From assembly GCA_023383015.1 (NCBI GenBank), contig JAHDXW010000010.1, positions 57,490-121,489 on the forward strand: DNA of 64,000 bases, in the 5' to 3' direction. The notes under the pieces were generated by a model. That model was given only the letters and a program-made list of their open reading frames with translations. It did not search any database and was not told the origin of the DNA. The position numbers were made by a program, and so were the translations under genes. Below, piece after piece: positions 27,191 to 36,272 of the stretch. How positions within the stretch are numbered: the first letter of the stretch is position 1; every line of letters starts with the position of its first letter. This DNA is from Paracoccaceae bacterium (GTDB lineage Bacteria; Pseudomonadota; Alphaproteobacteria; Rhodobacterales; Rhodobacteraceae).

Positions 27191-28348
27191 TCAGCCCCTG
27201 CGCGACAGGTGGCCCGCCGCCGCGGCAATCGCCGCCGCCTCGGCGCGGATCGCCGCCCCCATGGGCCCGCCCAGCCCGGCCGCGAGGCGCTGGCTGATCG
27301 CCGCCGACTCGCCGTCCAGCCGCAGGGGCGACTTCTTCAGGAACGGCCAGCGCCCCTCGGCCAGCGCGAAGGCCGGCAGGGCAAAGGCCGCACCCGTCCG
27401 CACCACCGCCGCCCGCAGGAAGGCCTCCGCCTCCGCCCGCCAGGCGGCCGAGCCGTCGTCGCGGGCGATCACCTCCGCCTTCAGTGCCCTCAGCGGCGGC
27501 TCCTCGGGGATGACGAGGTCCGACAGGACCGCCCGCAGCCGCGCCTCCGGCAGCGTCGCGACCGCCCGGTCGAAGCCGGCCATGTCAAGGGTCGCCGCAT
27601 GGCTGTGCCCGCGCTCCAGCGCCCAGCGGGTCAGGCCCACCTCGCCGCGGCGAACGGTGTCGTGCTTGTTCCCCGTCAGCGCAAGCCGCCGCCAGAACGC
27701 CGTGAATCCGGGATCGCGCAGCACGTCAGGCCCGAGGCTCAGCGCGAACGAGCAGTAGTGGAATCCGGGCGCCGCCGGGTCGTGCCGCCAGCCGACCCCC
27801 CGCCAGTCTTCCAGCGGGAACGGCGGGGCGAAGTCGTTGGCCACCGCGCCGACGAAGTCGGCCCCGGTCGCCTCGGCCGCCGCCAGCCAGTCGGCGCCCT
27901 CCACGGGCACCGGGTACCAGACCGAGTCGTTCAGAAGCACCAGCCTGTCCAGCCCCGCAAGCAGCGGTGCGACCTGCCGGATGCCCTCACGGTAGCCGCC
28001 GAAGTCGTAGCCGAAGTTCGCCCGCTCGACCACCCGCCAGGCCCGCGCGGCCAGCGCGTCCCGGTCGGGCGCGGCCAGCGGCAGGTTGCTGACCACGACC
28101 GCCGCATACCCCGCCGCGGTGAGGTGCTCCAGCGCCAGAAGCTGCGAGCCCGGTACCCCGTGGGCGGCAAAGACCAGGCAGACCGCCATCCGCCGGCCGG
28201 GTGCCAGCCGCCCCCGGGTCACGCGCGGCCGTCCGTGCATGCCGAGGTCGTGGGCCACCGTGGCCAGCCGGTCGCGCAGATGCCGCAGCCCTTCCCGGGT
28301 CCGCCAGCGAAGCGCGCCGAGCGCGCGCAGGGGAAGCGGTCGTGGCAC
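27191..28348 (-). CDS. Rhamnan synthesis F (RgpF)-like protein
   Basis: A 385-residue protein with the RgpF-domain core: VVVSNLPLAAPDRD, the ANFGYDFGGYREGI motif and LVLLNDSVWYPV, as in proteins acting in rhamnose-glucose polysaccharide assembly. The remainder has a glycosyltransferase-like alternating pattern without membrane helices. It starts with GTG at 28348, with GGAG about eleven bases upstream. It is isolated from other glycan genes, ending just after the repeat copy on the left and facing decayed DNA on its upstream side, so it may be a remnant of a larger surface-polysaccharide locus. Confidence 0.78.
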   Translation of the reverse strand: MPRPLPLRALGALRWRTREGLRHLRDRLATVAHDLGMHGRPRVTRGRLAPGRRMAVCLVFAAHGVPGSQLLALEHLTAAGYAAVVVSNLPLAAPDRDALAARAWRVVERANFGYDFGGYREGIRQVAPLLAGLDRLVLLNDSVWYPVPVEGADWLAAAEATGADFVGAVANDFAPPFPLEDWRGVGWRHDPAAPGFHYCSFALSLGPDVLRDPGFTAFWRRLALTGNKHDTVRRGEVGLTRWALERGHSHAATLDMAGFDRAVATLPEARLRAVLSDLVIPEEPPLRALKAEVIARDDGSAAWRAEAEAFLRAAVVRTGAAFALPAFALAEGRWPFLKKSPLRLDGESAAISQRLAAGLGGPMGAAIRAEAAAIAAAAGHLSRRG

Positions 28349-28399
28349 GGCGGTCGCGGCTCCTCGCGGGCAGGGATGCCCTTGCCCTGCCGCCCCCTG

Positions 28400-29245
28400 C
28401 TAGCGCAGTTCGCCGGCCGTGGAAACGCCGCCGGCCTCGGGTCCGGGCGGGGCCGGGGGCGCCGTGACCGCGGGCGCCGGGCGGGCGCCCGGAAGCGCCG
28501 GGAACTCCGCCTGCAGCGCCGTCGGTGCCCGGCCCGCCCGGGTCGTCATCCCGATCGCGCCGGTCGATTGCGGTACCGCGAGATCGGGGGTGGCGATGCC
28601 CCTGCCGGACTTCGAGGCGCACCTGCCGCGGCGACACCGGCGCCACCGCCGCATCGGGAACATGGCGGGACCGGAAGGGCGGCAGGGTGCCGGCGACGAA
28701 GCGGCCCGCAAGGCCGACGGCGCGCTGGCGTTGCCCGTTCCGGGCGGCGGCGCTGGCGCGGAGGGCAGGGCTTGCCCGGGCCGCCGGCACCTCGCCCGCC
28801 GGCGTCGGGTGCGGGCCGCGGCGGCGGCGGCGGCGGCGCACCGACCAGCCGCGAGATCCCGCGCCCAGGGCCATGCACCGACGGTCGGACAGCGCGCCCG
28901 GTCGTGCCATGGCCGCGTGTCGCCCGGTCATCGCGGCCACGGGGCCACGCCCCAGCCGGCCGCGGGCCCCGATGCACGGGCCGGCATCGCGCAGAAGCTC
29001 GAGCACCCTCCGACCCGCGGGTACAGGCGATCGCGCCCGCGGTGGCGGGTGCCTTCCCCCTTTCGGTGGAGCACGCGCAGCGGCGCCCCGAATAGGCGCG
29101 ACAGCCGCGCGATCGGCCGGCTGGCCGCCGGCCGCGAGACGTGCACCGCCGCCGCCGCCGACCGCTGGGCCTAGGCCTCCGCGGCGTCAGGCAGGCGCAG
29201 GTGGCGCAGGTCCGGCAGCTTGGCGCCGTCTTCGCCGGCGGGGGC
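28400..29245 (-). pseudogene. Decayed LysR-type regulator
   Basis: Reading the minus strand from about 29245, the frame gives KLPDLRHLRLPDAAEA, then an in-frame TAG at 29173-29171, then VHVSRPAASRPIARLSRLFG and APLRVLHRKGEG, which is a LysR helix-turn-helix. After about 29040 the reading continues in another frame (MLELLRDAGPCIGARG), and the typical LysR C-terminus (IGMTTRAGRAPTALQAEF) is found in a third stretch ending at the TAG at 28402-28400. Total span about 840 bases fits a 280-300 residue gene. At least one stop and more than one frameshift make it non-functional unless the sequence has errors. Confidence 0.65.
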
Positions 29246-29299
29246 CACGGGCAAGGACCGGGCCATCGGCGGGCTTGCGGGCGGTGCCCCGGCGGAACG

Positions 29300-30115
29300 G
29301 CCGCCGCCGCGGGGGCTGCACCGTCCGGACCGCGGTCAGGCCGGGGTCGAGGTTGCGCACGGGGACTTCCGTCGTCCCCCCGCCCGCCGGGATAAGCCCC
29401 CACCCGCCGGCGGACGCGCCGACCCCGGCGGGGATGCTTCCGCGCGTCCGCGAATCCGGCGCCAGCGGGCGGCCGACCGAGACCCGCAGGACCTGGAGGT
29501 CGACCACGGCCCGCGGCCCGGCCGGGGCCGGCAGCCCGCGGGCGTCGGGTTCGCCGTCCACCCGGTGGACGAGCGCGGTGACGGCCTCGCCTGAAGCGGC
29601 ACCGGAGACGCGGATCTTCAGCCCGGCGAGACCGGCGGGGCGGCCGACCTCCCTGTCGCACATGATGACGACGCCCGGCTTGCCGGTCCAGGGGGCCGGC
29701 GGCCCCCGGGGCCGGGAACCTCGGCGGCAGGATGCCCGGTCTGCCGGGGGCGCCAATTAGCGCCATGCCCGGTACCGGCGGCACCGGCGATCCCGGCAAG
29801 CCTCAGGATCAGCGACAGCGCGGACCGCGCCGATGTGCATCTGGCCGGCCACCGGACGATGCCGGCAGCGCCGGTGACGGCGCGGGCATGCCGCTCTGCC
29901 GGGCCCGGCCCGAGTTCGCCGCCATCAAGAGCCCCGATCCCAGGCGCCCCGGTGCGGGCGGCGCCGGCGGCGGCGGCGAGGGGCGCCCGCCCCGGCGGGG
30001 CGATGACGTCCGCCGGGGCGGCGGACTGCGCCACCGGCAGGGCCCGGGCCGCAGCGACCGATGCCGAGGCCGCGACCGCGAGGGCTGCCTGCCCGGCGGC
30101 CGGTCCGTTCAGTCC
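29300..30115 (-). pseudogene. Decayed TRAP solute-binding protein (DctP-type)
   Basis: On the minus strand an Ala-rich leader-like stretch (about 30115-30000) is followed by GGELGPGPAERHARAVTGAA and SALSLILRLAGIAGAAG, then in a different frame by REVGRPAGLAGLKIRVSG and AASGEAVTAL. These match, in order, the DctP landmarks also seen in the intact gene at 46161-47141 (which has VADMAGLKIRV). The change of frame lies between about 29780 and 29690. The C-terminal third is hard to recognise. It would have been transcribed toward the decayed LysR gene. Assignment rests on short motif similarity. Confidence 0.5.
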
Positions 30116-30311
30116 GGTCCTGTCGTCCTTTCCCTTCTGTCCGAGGCGCGAACGGCGGGGCGGGCGCCGGCTGCGTTGACCGATGCCGGTGCACCCGATG
30201 GCACGCGAGGTCCGGGTGATCCCCGTGCCGGGACACATGCCGCGCGGACATCCCGATCGCCGGGGCAGGGCCCCGACCGCCCGCGGGGCAACCCGCCCGG
30301 GGCGGGCGGGC
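30116..30311. other. Non-coding remainder of the decayed region
   Basis: No credible gene is seen here. Open frames exist on both strands only because stops are rare at this GC content; their translations are Arg/Pro/Gly-rich and lack domain motifs. With the two pseudogenes this gives a stretch of about 1.96 kb without an intact gene. Confidence 0.5.
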
Positions 30312-32174
30312 CTACGCCCTCCGGCCCGATTCGCGCCCCGCCAAGCTTGCGGGGCGGATGGCCAGGGCCCTGAGCGCGTTCAGGATCACCGCGACGTCGA
30401 TCGCCTCCTGCAGGAGCGCGCCCTGCACCGGGGTGAGGTGGCCGAGGGCCGCCGCCACCATCCCGGCGACCGAGAGCCCGAGGCCGGCGGCGACGCTCTG
30501 CAGGGCGATGGCGCGCGCCCCCTTGGCGATCTCGATCCCAGGCAGCAGCCGGTCCAACCGGTCGACCAGCAGCACGACATCGGCGGCCTCGGCCGAGGCT
30601 GCCGCCCCGCGCGCGCCCATCGCCACACCGACGTCGGCGGCGGCGAGGGCGGGGGCGTCGTTGACGCCGTCGCCGACCATGATCACCGGGCCGGCGCGGC
30701 CGCGCTCGGTCATCACCGTCAGCACCTTGCGGTCGGGCGTCAGGCCGGCGCGCAGCCCGTCGAGCGCAAGCCCGCGGGTGACGGCGCGGGCCACGTCCTC
30801 GCGGTCGCCGGTGGCCAGCAGGATGCGCTCGATGCCGAGCGCGCGTGCACCCGCGAGGAAGGCGCCGGTGCCGGCCCGCAGCGGGTCGGCGGCGATCAGC
30901 CGCCCGGCGAGGCGGCCGTCAATGCCCACCGCGACCACCACGGCGCCGTCCCCGCCGTTGCCGTCGGGCACCGGCATGCCCAGCCTCCGGGCGACGAAGT
31001 CCGGCGCGCCGACCACCAAGGTGCGGTTCTCCACGCGCCCGGCGACGCCCGCGCCCGGCGCCTCCTCCACCGCCCGCGGCGGCGGCAGGACAAGCCCGCG
31101 GGCCCGCGCCGCGGCCACCAGCGCCTGCGCCGCGGGATGGGGCGAGGCCTGCTCGACCGCTGCGGCGAGGCGCAGGAGTTCGTCCTCGGCGATGCCGGCG
31201 GCGGGCTCCACCGCGACCAGTTGCAGCCGCCCCTCGGTCAGCGTGCCGGTCTTGTCGAGGATCAGCGTCCGGCCCCTCGCAAGGCCCTCGAGCGCCCGGC
31301 CGCCCTTGATCAGCACGCCGATCCGTGCCGCCCGCGACAGCCCCGCCACCAGCGCCACCGGCACCGCCAGAATCAGCGGGCAGGGTGTGGCCACGACCAG
31401 CACCGCCACTGCCCGGACCGGATCTCCCGAAGCCGCCCAGGCCGCCCCGGCGATCGCGAGGGTGAGCGCGAGGAAGCCCATCGCCCAGCGGTCGGCCAGC
31501 CGTGCCATCGGCGCCCTCGACCGCTGCGCGGCCTCGACCAGCCGGACGATGCCGGCATAGGTGCTCTCGGCCGCCGGGCGCGTCGCGACGAGGTCGAAGG
31601 CGGGCCCCGCGTTGGCCGCACCCGACGGTGCCACCTCGCCCGCCGGCAGCCGGGCCGGAAGCGATTCGCCGGTGATCGCCGACAGGTCGAGCAGCGCCTC
31701 CTCGCCCTCGGCCACCTGGCCGTCGACGGGCACCACATCGCCGTGGCGAACGAGCAGCCGGTCGCCAGGGACCACGGCCGCCAGCGCCACCTCCTCGAGC
31801 CCGCCGTTGCGGTGGCGCAGTGCGGCGCGCGGCTGGCGGGCCAGCAGCGCCGTCATCTCGGCCCGCGCCCGCCCGGCCGCGAAGGCCTCGAGGAAGGTGC
31901 CGCCGGAATACATCAGCGCCACCACCTGCGCCGCCGCGGCCTCGCCGGTGGCGAGCGCAGCCGTCATCGACAGCGCGGCGACGATGTCGAGCCCGGTCTC
32001 GCCCCGGCGCAGGCTTGAGACGATCTCGGCAAGGAGCGCAGCAAGCACGGGCAGCGTGCCGGCCGTCCAGACCAGGCCTGCCCAGTCGCCCCGCCCCGCC
32101 CAGAGCAGCAGGAGGCCGGCCACCAGCCCCGCCGCGGCGGTGGCAAGAAGGGCGGTGCTGCGTCCCCCGGACAT
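30312..32174 (-). CDS. Heavy metal-translocating P-type ATPase (P1B, TPC motif)
   Basis: A 620-residue cation pump. Actuator motif TGES at 168-171, transmembrane metal-site motif TPCP at 263-266, phosphorylation motif DKTGT with Asp307, HP dipeptide in ASPHPAAQAL, and hinge GDGVNDAP are all present. There is no N-terminal CxxC metal-binding domain. A Thr in place of the first Cys of CPC separates it from Cu and Zn/Cd pumps and places it with the less characterised TPC-type group, so metal specificity is open. Six to eight helices are visible. No metal-responsive regulator lies beside it, but the upstream 109 bases are free for a promoter. Confidence 0.88.
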   Translation of the reverse strand: MSGGRSTALLATAAAGLVAGLLLLWAGRGDWAGLVWTAGTLPVLAALLAEIVSSLRRGETGLDIVAALSMTAALATGEAAAAQVVALMYSGGTFLEAFAAGRARAEMTALLARQPRAALRHRNGGLEEVALAAVVPGDRLLVRHGDVVPVDGQVAEGEEALLDLSAITGESLPARLPAGEVAPSGAANAGPAFDLVATRPAAESTYAGIVRLVEAAQRSRAPMARLADRWAMGFLALTLAIAGAAWAASGDPVRAVAVLVVATPCPLILAVPVALVAGLSRAARIGVLIKGGRALEGLARGRTLILDKTGTLTEGRLQLVAVEPAAGIAEDELLRLAAAVEQASPHPAAQALVAAARARGLVLPPPRAVEEAPGAGVAGRVENRTLVVGAPDFVARRLGMPVPDGNGGDGAVVVAVGIDGRLAGRLIAADPLRAGTGAFLAGARALGIERILLATGDREDVARAVTRGLALDGLRAGLTPDRKVLTVMTERGRAGPVIMVGDGVNDAPALAAADVGVAMGARGAAASAEAADVVLLVDRLDRLLPGIEIAKGARAIALQSVAAGLGLSVAGMVAAALGHLTPVQGALLQEAIDVAVILNALRALAIRPASLAGRESGRRA

Positions 32175-32283
32175 GGCGGTCTCCCGGCTGGCTGGGCCCG
32201 CGGGGGACCGGCTGGCCCGGGCGCCCTAGCAGCCGGCTGCGGCAGCGTCCATGCGGCGTTGCGGCCGTGGGGCCCGGCCCGCC

Positions 32284-33075
32284 TCAGCGCAGCCGGGCGA
32301 GCGCCCCGCGCAGCCCGACGAGGCCCAGGACGACGAGCGCCGAGACGATGGTTCCGATCACCGCGATCGCCGGAACCAGCGGGGCGTAGTTCGTCGCCAC
32401 CCGCGAGAACAGCCAGACCGGCAGCGGCGTGTCGGGCCCGGAGGTGTAGATCGACAGCGGCAGGTTCGACCACGACAGCAGGAAGGCGAACAGCGCCCCC
32501 GAGAAGATGCCCGGCCACAGCGCCGGCAGCGTCACCTCGCGGAACACCTGCAGCCGCGTGGCGCCGAGGTCGAAGGCGGCCTCCTCCTGGGCGACATCGT
32601 AGCCGAACAGCCGGATCGAGATGACCAGCGTCACGATCGGCACGATCCAGACCGCATGCGCGATCACCACCGTCTTCCAGGACGGCACCACCCCGGCGGC
32701 TGTGAACGACAGGAGCAGTGCCAGCCCCAGCACCGGCTGGGGGAAGAACACCGGCAGCACCAGGAGCCGGCGGAACAGGCCGCGGCCGCGCCAGTCGTAG
32801 CGGGCATAGGCCATCGCGCCGAGCGTGCCGAGCGCCACCGACAGCGCCACCACGCCGGCCGCGATCTGGAGCGAGATCAGGTGCAGGTCCCAGGTCTGGA
32901 AGAAGCCCACCGCCTCGCGGTAGGCATCCAGCGTCCAGACGCGGTGGGGGAATCGCATGTAGCGCGAGTTGGCGAGCGAGGCGAGCACCACCGAGACGAT
33001 GGGCAGGTAGAGGCAGGCGAGGATCGCCACGATCCATGCCGCCCGCAGGAAGGGCAGGGGGCCGCTGCGGCTCAT
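32284..33075 (-). CDS. Pot-type ABC permease (PotC-like)
   Basis: A 263-residue inner-membrane permease with six helices and the EAA-type coupling loop EEAAFDLGATRLQVFREVTLP. It resembles the second permease of spermidine/putrescine-class importers. ATG 33075 overlaps the stop of the first permease (ATGA); the longer open frame upstream lies inside that gene. It is the last gene of the importer operon on this strand. Confidence 0.87.
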   Translation of the reverse strand: MSRSGPLPFLRAAWIVAILACLYLPIVSVVLASLANSRYMRFPHRVWTLDAYREAVGFFQTWDLHLISLQIAAGVVALSVALGTLGAMAYARYDWRGRGLFRRLLVLPVFFPQPVLGLALLLSFTAAGVVPSWKTVVIAHAVWIVPIVTLVISIRLFGYDVAQEEAAFDLGATRLQVFREVTLPALWPGIFSGALFAFLLSWSNLPLSIYTSGPDTPLPVWLFSRVATNYAPLVPAIAVIGTIVSALVVLGLVGLRGALARLR

Positions 33076-33914
33076 CGCCGGATGATCCGGTCGAGCGGTA
33101 CGCGGGCGAGCACGGGAAAGACCACCGCCGCCGTCACGGCGATGACGAGCACGGTCAGCGCCGCCCCCATCGGCCAGTCCTGCGCGTAGTTGAAGCGCTG
33201 CTCGATCGCCGCGGTTATGACCGTCACCGCCCGCCCGCCCAGGATTGCAGCCTCGGCGTTGGCGCCGAGGGCGAGGACGAAGGTCAGCAGGCAGCCGATC
33301 GATAGCCCCGGCGCGGCGAGCGGAAGCTCGACCTCGCGGAAGACGGCAAGCCGGCCCGCGCCGAGGTCGCGCGCGGCCTCGATCCGGTCGGCGGGGACCA
33401 TCGCCACACCCAGCAGCAGCGGAAACAGCATGAACGGGAAATGGATGTAGACGAGCCCAACGAGGGCGCCGAGGCGGGAGTTCAGGATCGAGCCGACACG
33501 GACCTCGAACAGCGCGTTCAGCGTGCCCGCGAGGATGCCCCCGCCCGGCATCAGGAACAGCGACATGCCGAACAGCCGCACGCTTTCGGAGATGAAGATC
33601 GGCAGCGCGATCAGCGCCGTCACCACGCCCGCCCAGCGGCCGGCCGAGCGGTGCAGGATGGTCGCCGTCGGCCAGGCGAGAAGCGCGCAGACCAGGGTCG
33701 TGAGGGCCGCGCCGAGGGCCGACCACATCAGCGGCCGCTCGTAGCCCTCGCCGAAGGCGGCGCGGTAGTTGGCCGTCGTCAGCGCGCCGGACAGCTCGAA
33801 GGTGCGCGGCGGCATCAGGCTGTACCAGGCCACGATGACGATCGGCGCGGCGAAGAACGCCGCCAGGAACAGCCCCACCGGCAGGGCGAACCAGGGCCCG
33901 TGCACCCGGCTCAT
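33072..33914 (-). CDS. Pot-type ABC permease (PotB-like)
   Basis: A 280-residue permease with six predicted helices and the cytoplasmic coupling loop RIEAARDLGAGRLAVFREVELP. The helix order and the SVRLFGMSLFLMPGGG stretch match PotB-class proteins. Start and stop overlap the neighbouring importer genes by four bases each, so ATPase, PotB and PotC subunits are translated in step. Confidence 0.87.
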   Translation of the reverse strand: MSRVHGPWFALPVGLFLAAFFAAPIVIVAWYSLMPPRTFELSGALTTANYRAAFGEGYERPLMWSALGAALTTLVCALLAWPTATILHRSAGRWAGVVTALIALPIFISESVRLFGMSLFLMPGGGILAGTLNALFEVRVGSILNSRLGALVGLVYIHFPFMLFPLLLGVAMVPADRIEAARDLGAGRLAVFREVELPLAAPGLSIGCLLTFVLALGANAEAAILGGRAVTVITAAIEQRFNYAQDWPMGAALTVLVIAVTAAVVFPVLARVPLDRIIRR

Positions 33915-34942
33915 TCGGCCACCCAGGCGATGTCGGCGGCGTCGAAGCCGAAACGCGCCCGGTCGCCCGGGCCGAGGAGCGCCCGGCCGCCCGCCGGGAC
34001 CTCGGCGATCAGCGCCTGCCCGCCGGCGCGCAGGTGATACTGCACCCGCGATCCCAGCAGCAGCGTCTGTGCCACCTCGGCCTCGACGCCAAGCGCGCCG
34101 CCGTCGAGCCGCAGCGCCTCGGGGCGCAGCACCGCGAACGGCCCGGCCGCATCCGGCACCGCCAGGCCGAGCCCGGACAGGACGCCGCCCTCGACGGCGA
34201 GGATGTTCACCTCGCCCATGAAGGCGGCAACGAAGCGGTTGACCGGCCGGCGGTAGATCTCCTCGGGCGAGCCGACCTGCACGAAGCGCCCGGCCCGCAT
34301 CACCGCGATCCGGTCGGACATCACCATCGCCTCCTCGAGGCTGTGGGTGATGTAGACGAAGGTCTTGCCGGTGCGCTGGTGCAGCTCCTTGAGCTCCACC
34401 TCCAGGGTCTTGCGCAGCCGGTAGTCGATGGCGGACAGCGGCTCGTCAAGGAACAGGATCTCGGGGTCCGAGGCAAGCGCGCGCGCCATCGCCACCCGCT
34501 GCCGCTCGCCGCCCGAGCACTGCGTCACCGGCCGGCCGTAGTAGTCCTCGGGCAGCCGGACCAGGCGCAGCAGCTCGAGCGCCCGGTCGCGCCGCGGCTT
34601 CGGCGCGACCCCCTTCATCTTCAGCGCGAACTCGATGTTCTGGCCGACCGTGCGGTGGTCGAACAGCGCCAGCGACTGGAACACCATCGCCGTCGGCCGC
34701 CGGTTTGCGGGAAGCCCGGTGATGTCGCGCCCGCGCAACAGCAACCGCCCCGCGCTGGGCGCCTCGAGCCCGGCCAGCAGGCGAACAAGCGTCGACTTGC
34801 CCGAGCCCGAGGGGCCGACGATGGTGACGAACTCGCCCTCGGCGATGTCCAGCGTCACCCCGTCCACCGCCGCCAGCGCGCCGAACCGGCGGGTCAGCCC
34901 GGCCAGGGCAAGCGCTACCGGCCGGGCGGGGTGGGCGTGCAT
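33911..34942 (-). CDS. Pot-type ABC transporter ATP-binding protein (PotA-like)
   Basis: A 343-residue ATPase with Walker A GPSGSGKST, signature CSGGERQRVAMARAL, Walker B ILFLDEPLSAID and switch ITHSLEEAMVMSDR, followed by a C-terminal TOBE-type domain (VLRPEALRL). The signature has CSGGE instead of LSGGE. ATG 34942 was chosen over an upstream open frame that would enter the binding-protein gene. It couples by overlap to the first permease. Confidence 0.88.
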   Translation of the reverse strand: MHAHPARPVALALAGLTRRFGALAAVDGVTLDIAEGEFVTIVGPSGSGKSTLVRLLAGLEAPSAGRLLLRGRDITGLPANRRPTAMVFQSLALFDHRTVGQNIEFALKMKGVAPKPRRDRALELLRLVRLPEDYYGRPVTQCSGGERQRVAMARALASDPEILFLDEPLSAIDYRLRKTLEVELKELHQRTGKTFVYITHSLEEAMVMSDRIAVMRAGRFVQVGSPEEIYRRPVNRFVAAFMGEVNILAVEGGVLSGLGLAVPDAAGPFAVLRPEALRLDGGALGVEAEVAQTLLLGSRVQYHLRAGGQALIAEVPAGGRALLGPGDRARFGFDAADIAWVAE

Positions 34943-34949
34943 CGCCGCG

Positions 34950-36143
34950 TCAGCCGCGCATCCGCATCGCGGCGGAGTAAATGTCGTAGAGCCGGTCGTA
35001 GTCGGGCACGATGTCGAACTCCACGGCATTGGCAATGCGCTCGTCGAACTCGTCCCACTGGATCGCCGCAAGCTCGTCGGCCGAGAACCGGCTCATCAGC
35101 TCGGGCTGGGCCATCTGGCTCACCGGCTGCAGGTTGCCGTTGCCGCGGGCGATGATCTCGGCGGCGTCGGGCGAGGCGATGAACTCGATGAAGTCGAACG
35201 CCTGCGGGTGCAGGTCGGGGTTGTTGACGACCGAGTTGACCTCGATCCAGTTGATCCCGCCCTTGCCGTCGGCCGGCCCGCTCGCGGGGGTGATGGCGTA
35301 AAGCTCGGTGACCCCCTCCAGACGGGCCGCGGCGGTGGTGTAGGTGCCGCCGGTGAAATAGAGGTCGATCTCGCCGTTCAGGATCGCCAGGTTCAGCTGC
35401 ACGAAATCGGTGGTGATCAGCCTGGCGTTCTGGATCCACAGCCGCGCCGTCTCCTCGAAGCGGGCGACCTCGTCGTCGGTCTTGACCTTGAAGGGGTGGA
35501 CGCCGGCGCCCATGCAGATATCCATCACGTTCCAGTCCTCGTAGGCGAGGATGCCGTAACGGCCGGCGAAATCCGGGTTGGAGAAGAGGCTCCACCCCTC
35601 GTCCTTGGCAAGCTGGGGCGAGATCACTTCGGGGTTGACGACGAAATCGAAGGTCTCGTAGCGCTGCACCAGGCCGAGCAGGTTCTGGCCGTCCTCGGAC
35701 ATCGCCCATTTGTAGGGCATGTGGAACTTCGGCTTCATCTGCGCATAGAGCGGGTCGAAGCGGTCGCGCGGCAGCTCGCGGATCAGTCCGGCGGGCCACA
35801 TGACGTTGCGCGCCCAGGGGTTGTTCACGTTGATGAAATCCCACACCGCGGTTTCGCCGGCGCGCAGCCGGTTGACCGAGGTCGGGTCGGAAATGTGGAT
35901 CTCGTAGCGGATGTCGCCGCCCGAGGTCTCGCGCCAGAGCGTCAGGAGGCGCGGGTCGGCATAGGCGTCCCAGGTCAGCAGGGACAGCGGACGCTGCTGG
36001 GCGGCGGCGGTGCCGGGAAGGGCCGCGGCGGCGGCGCCGGCGGCCATCGCCTGCAGGAACCGGCGGCGGTGGAGCGAATGCTGCATCGGCGTGGCGAGCG
36101 GGTTGCGCGCCGCCATCTGGCGCAGGGCGCGGTCGTGCTGCAT
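34950..36143 (-). CDS. Pot-type ABC substrate-binding protein
   Basis: A 397-residue periplasmic binding protein of the spermidine/putrescine (PotD/opine) class. The leader contains HRRRFLQAMAAGAAAAALPG with a twin-arginine pattern about 26 residues in, and cleavage after AAAQQ is likely; a second ATG twenty codons in (MQHSLHRRR) may be the true start. The mature part has WDFINVNNPWARN and the FIEFIASPDAAEIIARGNGN block typical of extracellular solute-binding family proteins. It leads the importer genes, seven bases ahead of the ATPase start. Linked GS-like and amidohydrolase genes suggest an amine or opine ligand. Confidence 0.85.
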   Translation of the reverse strand: MQHDRALRQMAARNPLATPMQHSLHRRRFLQAMAAGAAAAALPGTAAAQQRPLSLLTWDAYADPRLLTLWRETSGGDIRYEIHISDPTSVNRLRAGETAVWDFINVNNPWARNVMWPAGLIRELPRDRFDPLYAQMKPKFHMPYKWAMSEDGQNLLGLVQRYETFDFVVNPEVISPQLAKDEGWSLFSNPDFAGRYGILAYEDWNVMDICMGAGVHPFKVKTDDEVARFEETARLWIQNARLITTDFVQLNLAILNGEIDLYFTGGTYTTAAARLEGVTELYAITPASGPADGKGGINWIEVNSVVNNPDLHPQAFDFIEFIASPDAAEIIARGNGNLQPVSQMAQPELMSRFSADELAAIQWDEFDERIANAVEFDIVPDYDRLYDIYSAAMRMRG

Positions 36144-36272
36144 GGGTGACCTCCTGTGGTCCGCGCCGTGCCCGGCAGGCCGGCGTTCGGTTGTTCGGTA
36201 TCCGGACTCTTATTCGCGGGGCAGCGGTTTTCAAGCCCGCCGTCGCGCCGGGCAACTGCGGGCGGCACGCCG

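Noticed and set aside
23806..27228. A 1140-codon minus-strand open frame opposite the RND pump
   Set aside because: Same shadow pattern; the plus strand encodes a complete RND permease with proton-relay residues.
28546..29799. Long open frame of 417 codons in the gap
   Set aside because: Translation is Arg/Pro/Gly-rich without motifs. The recognisable LysR and DctP pieces lie in other frames.
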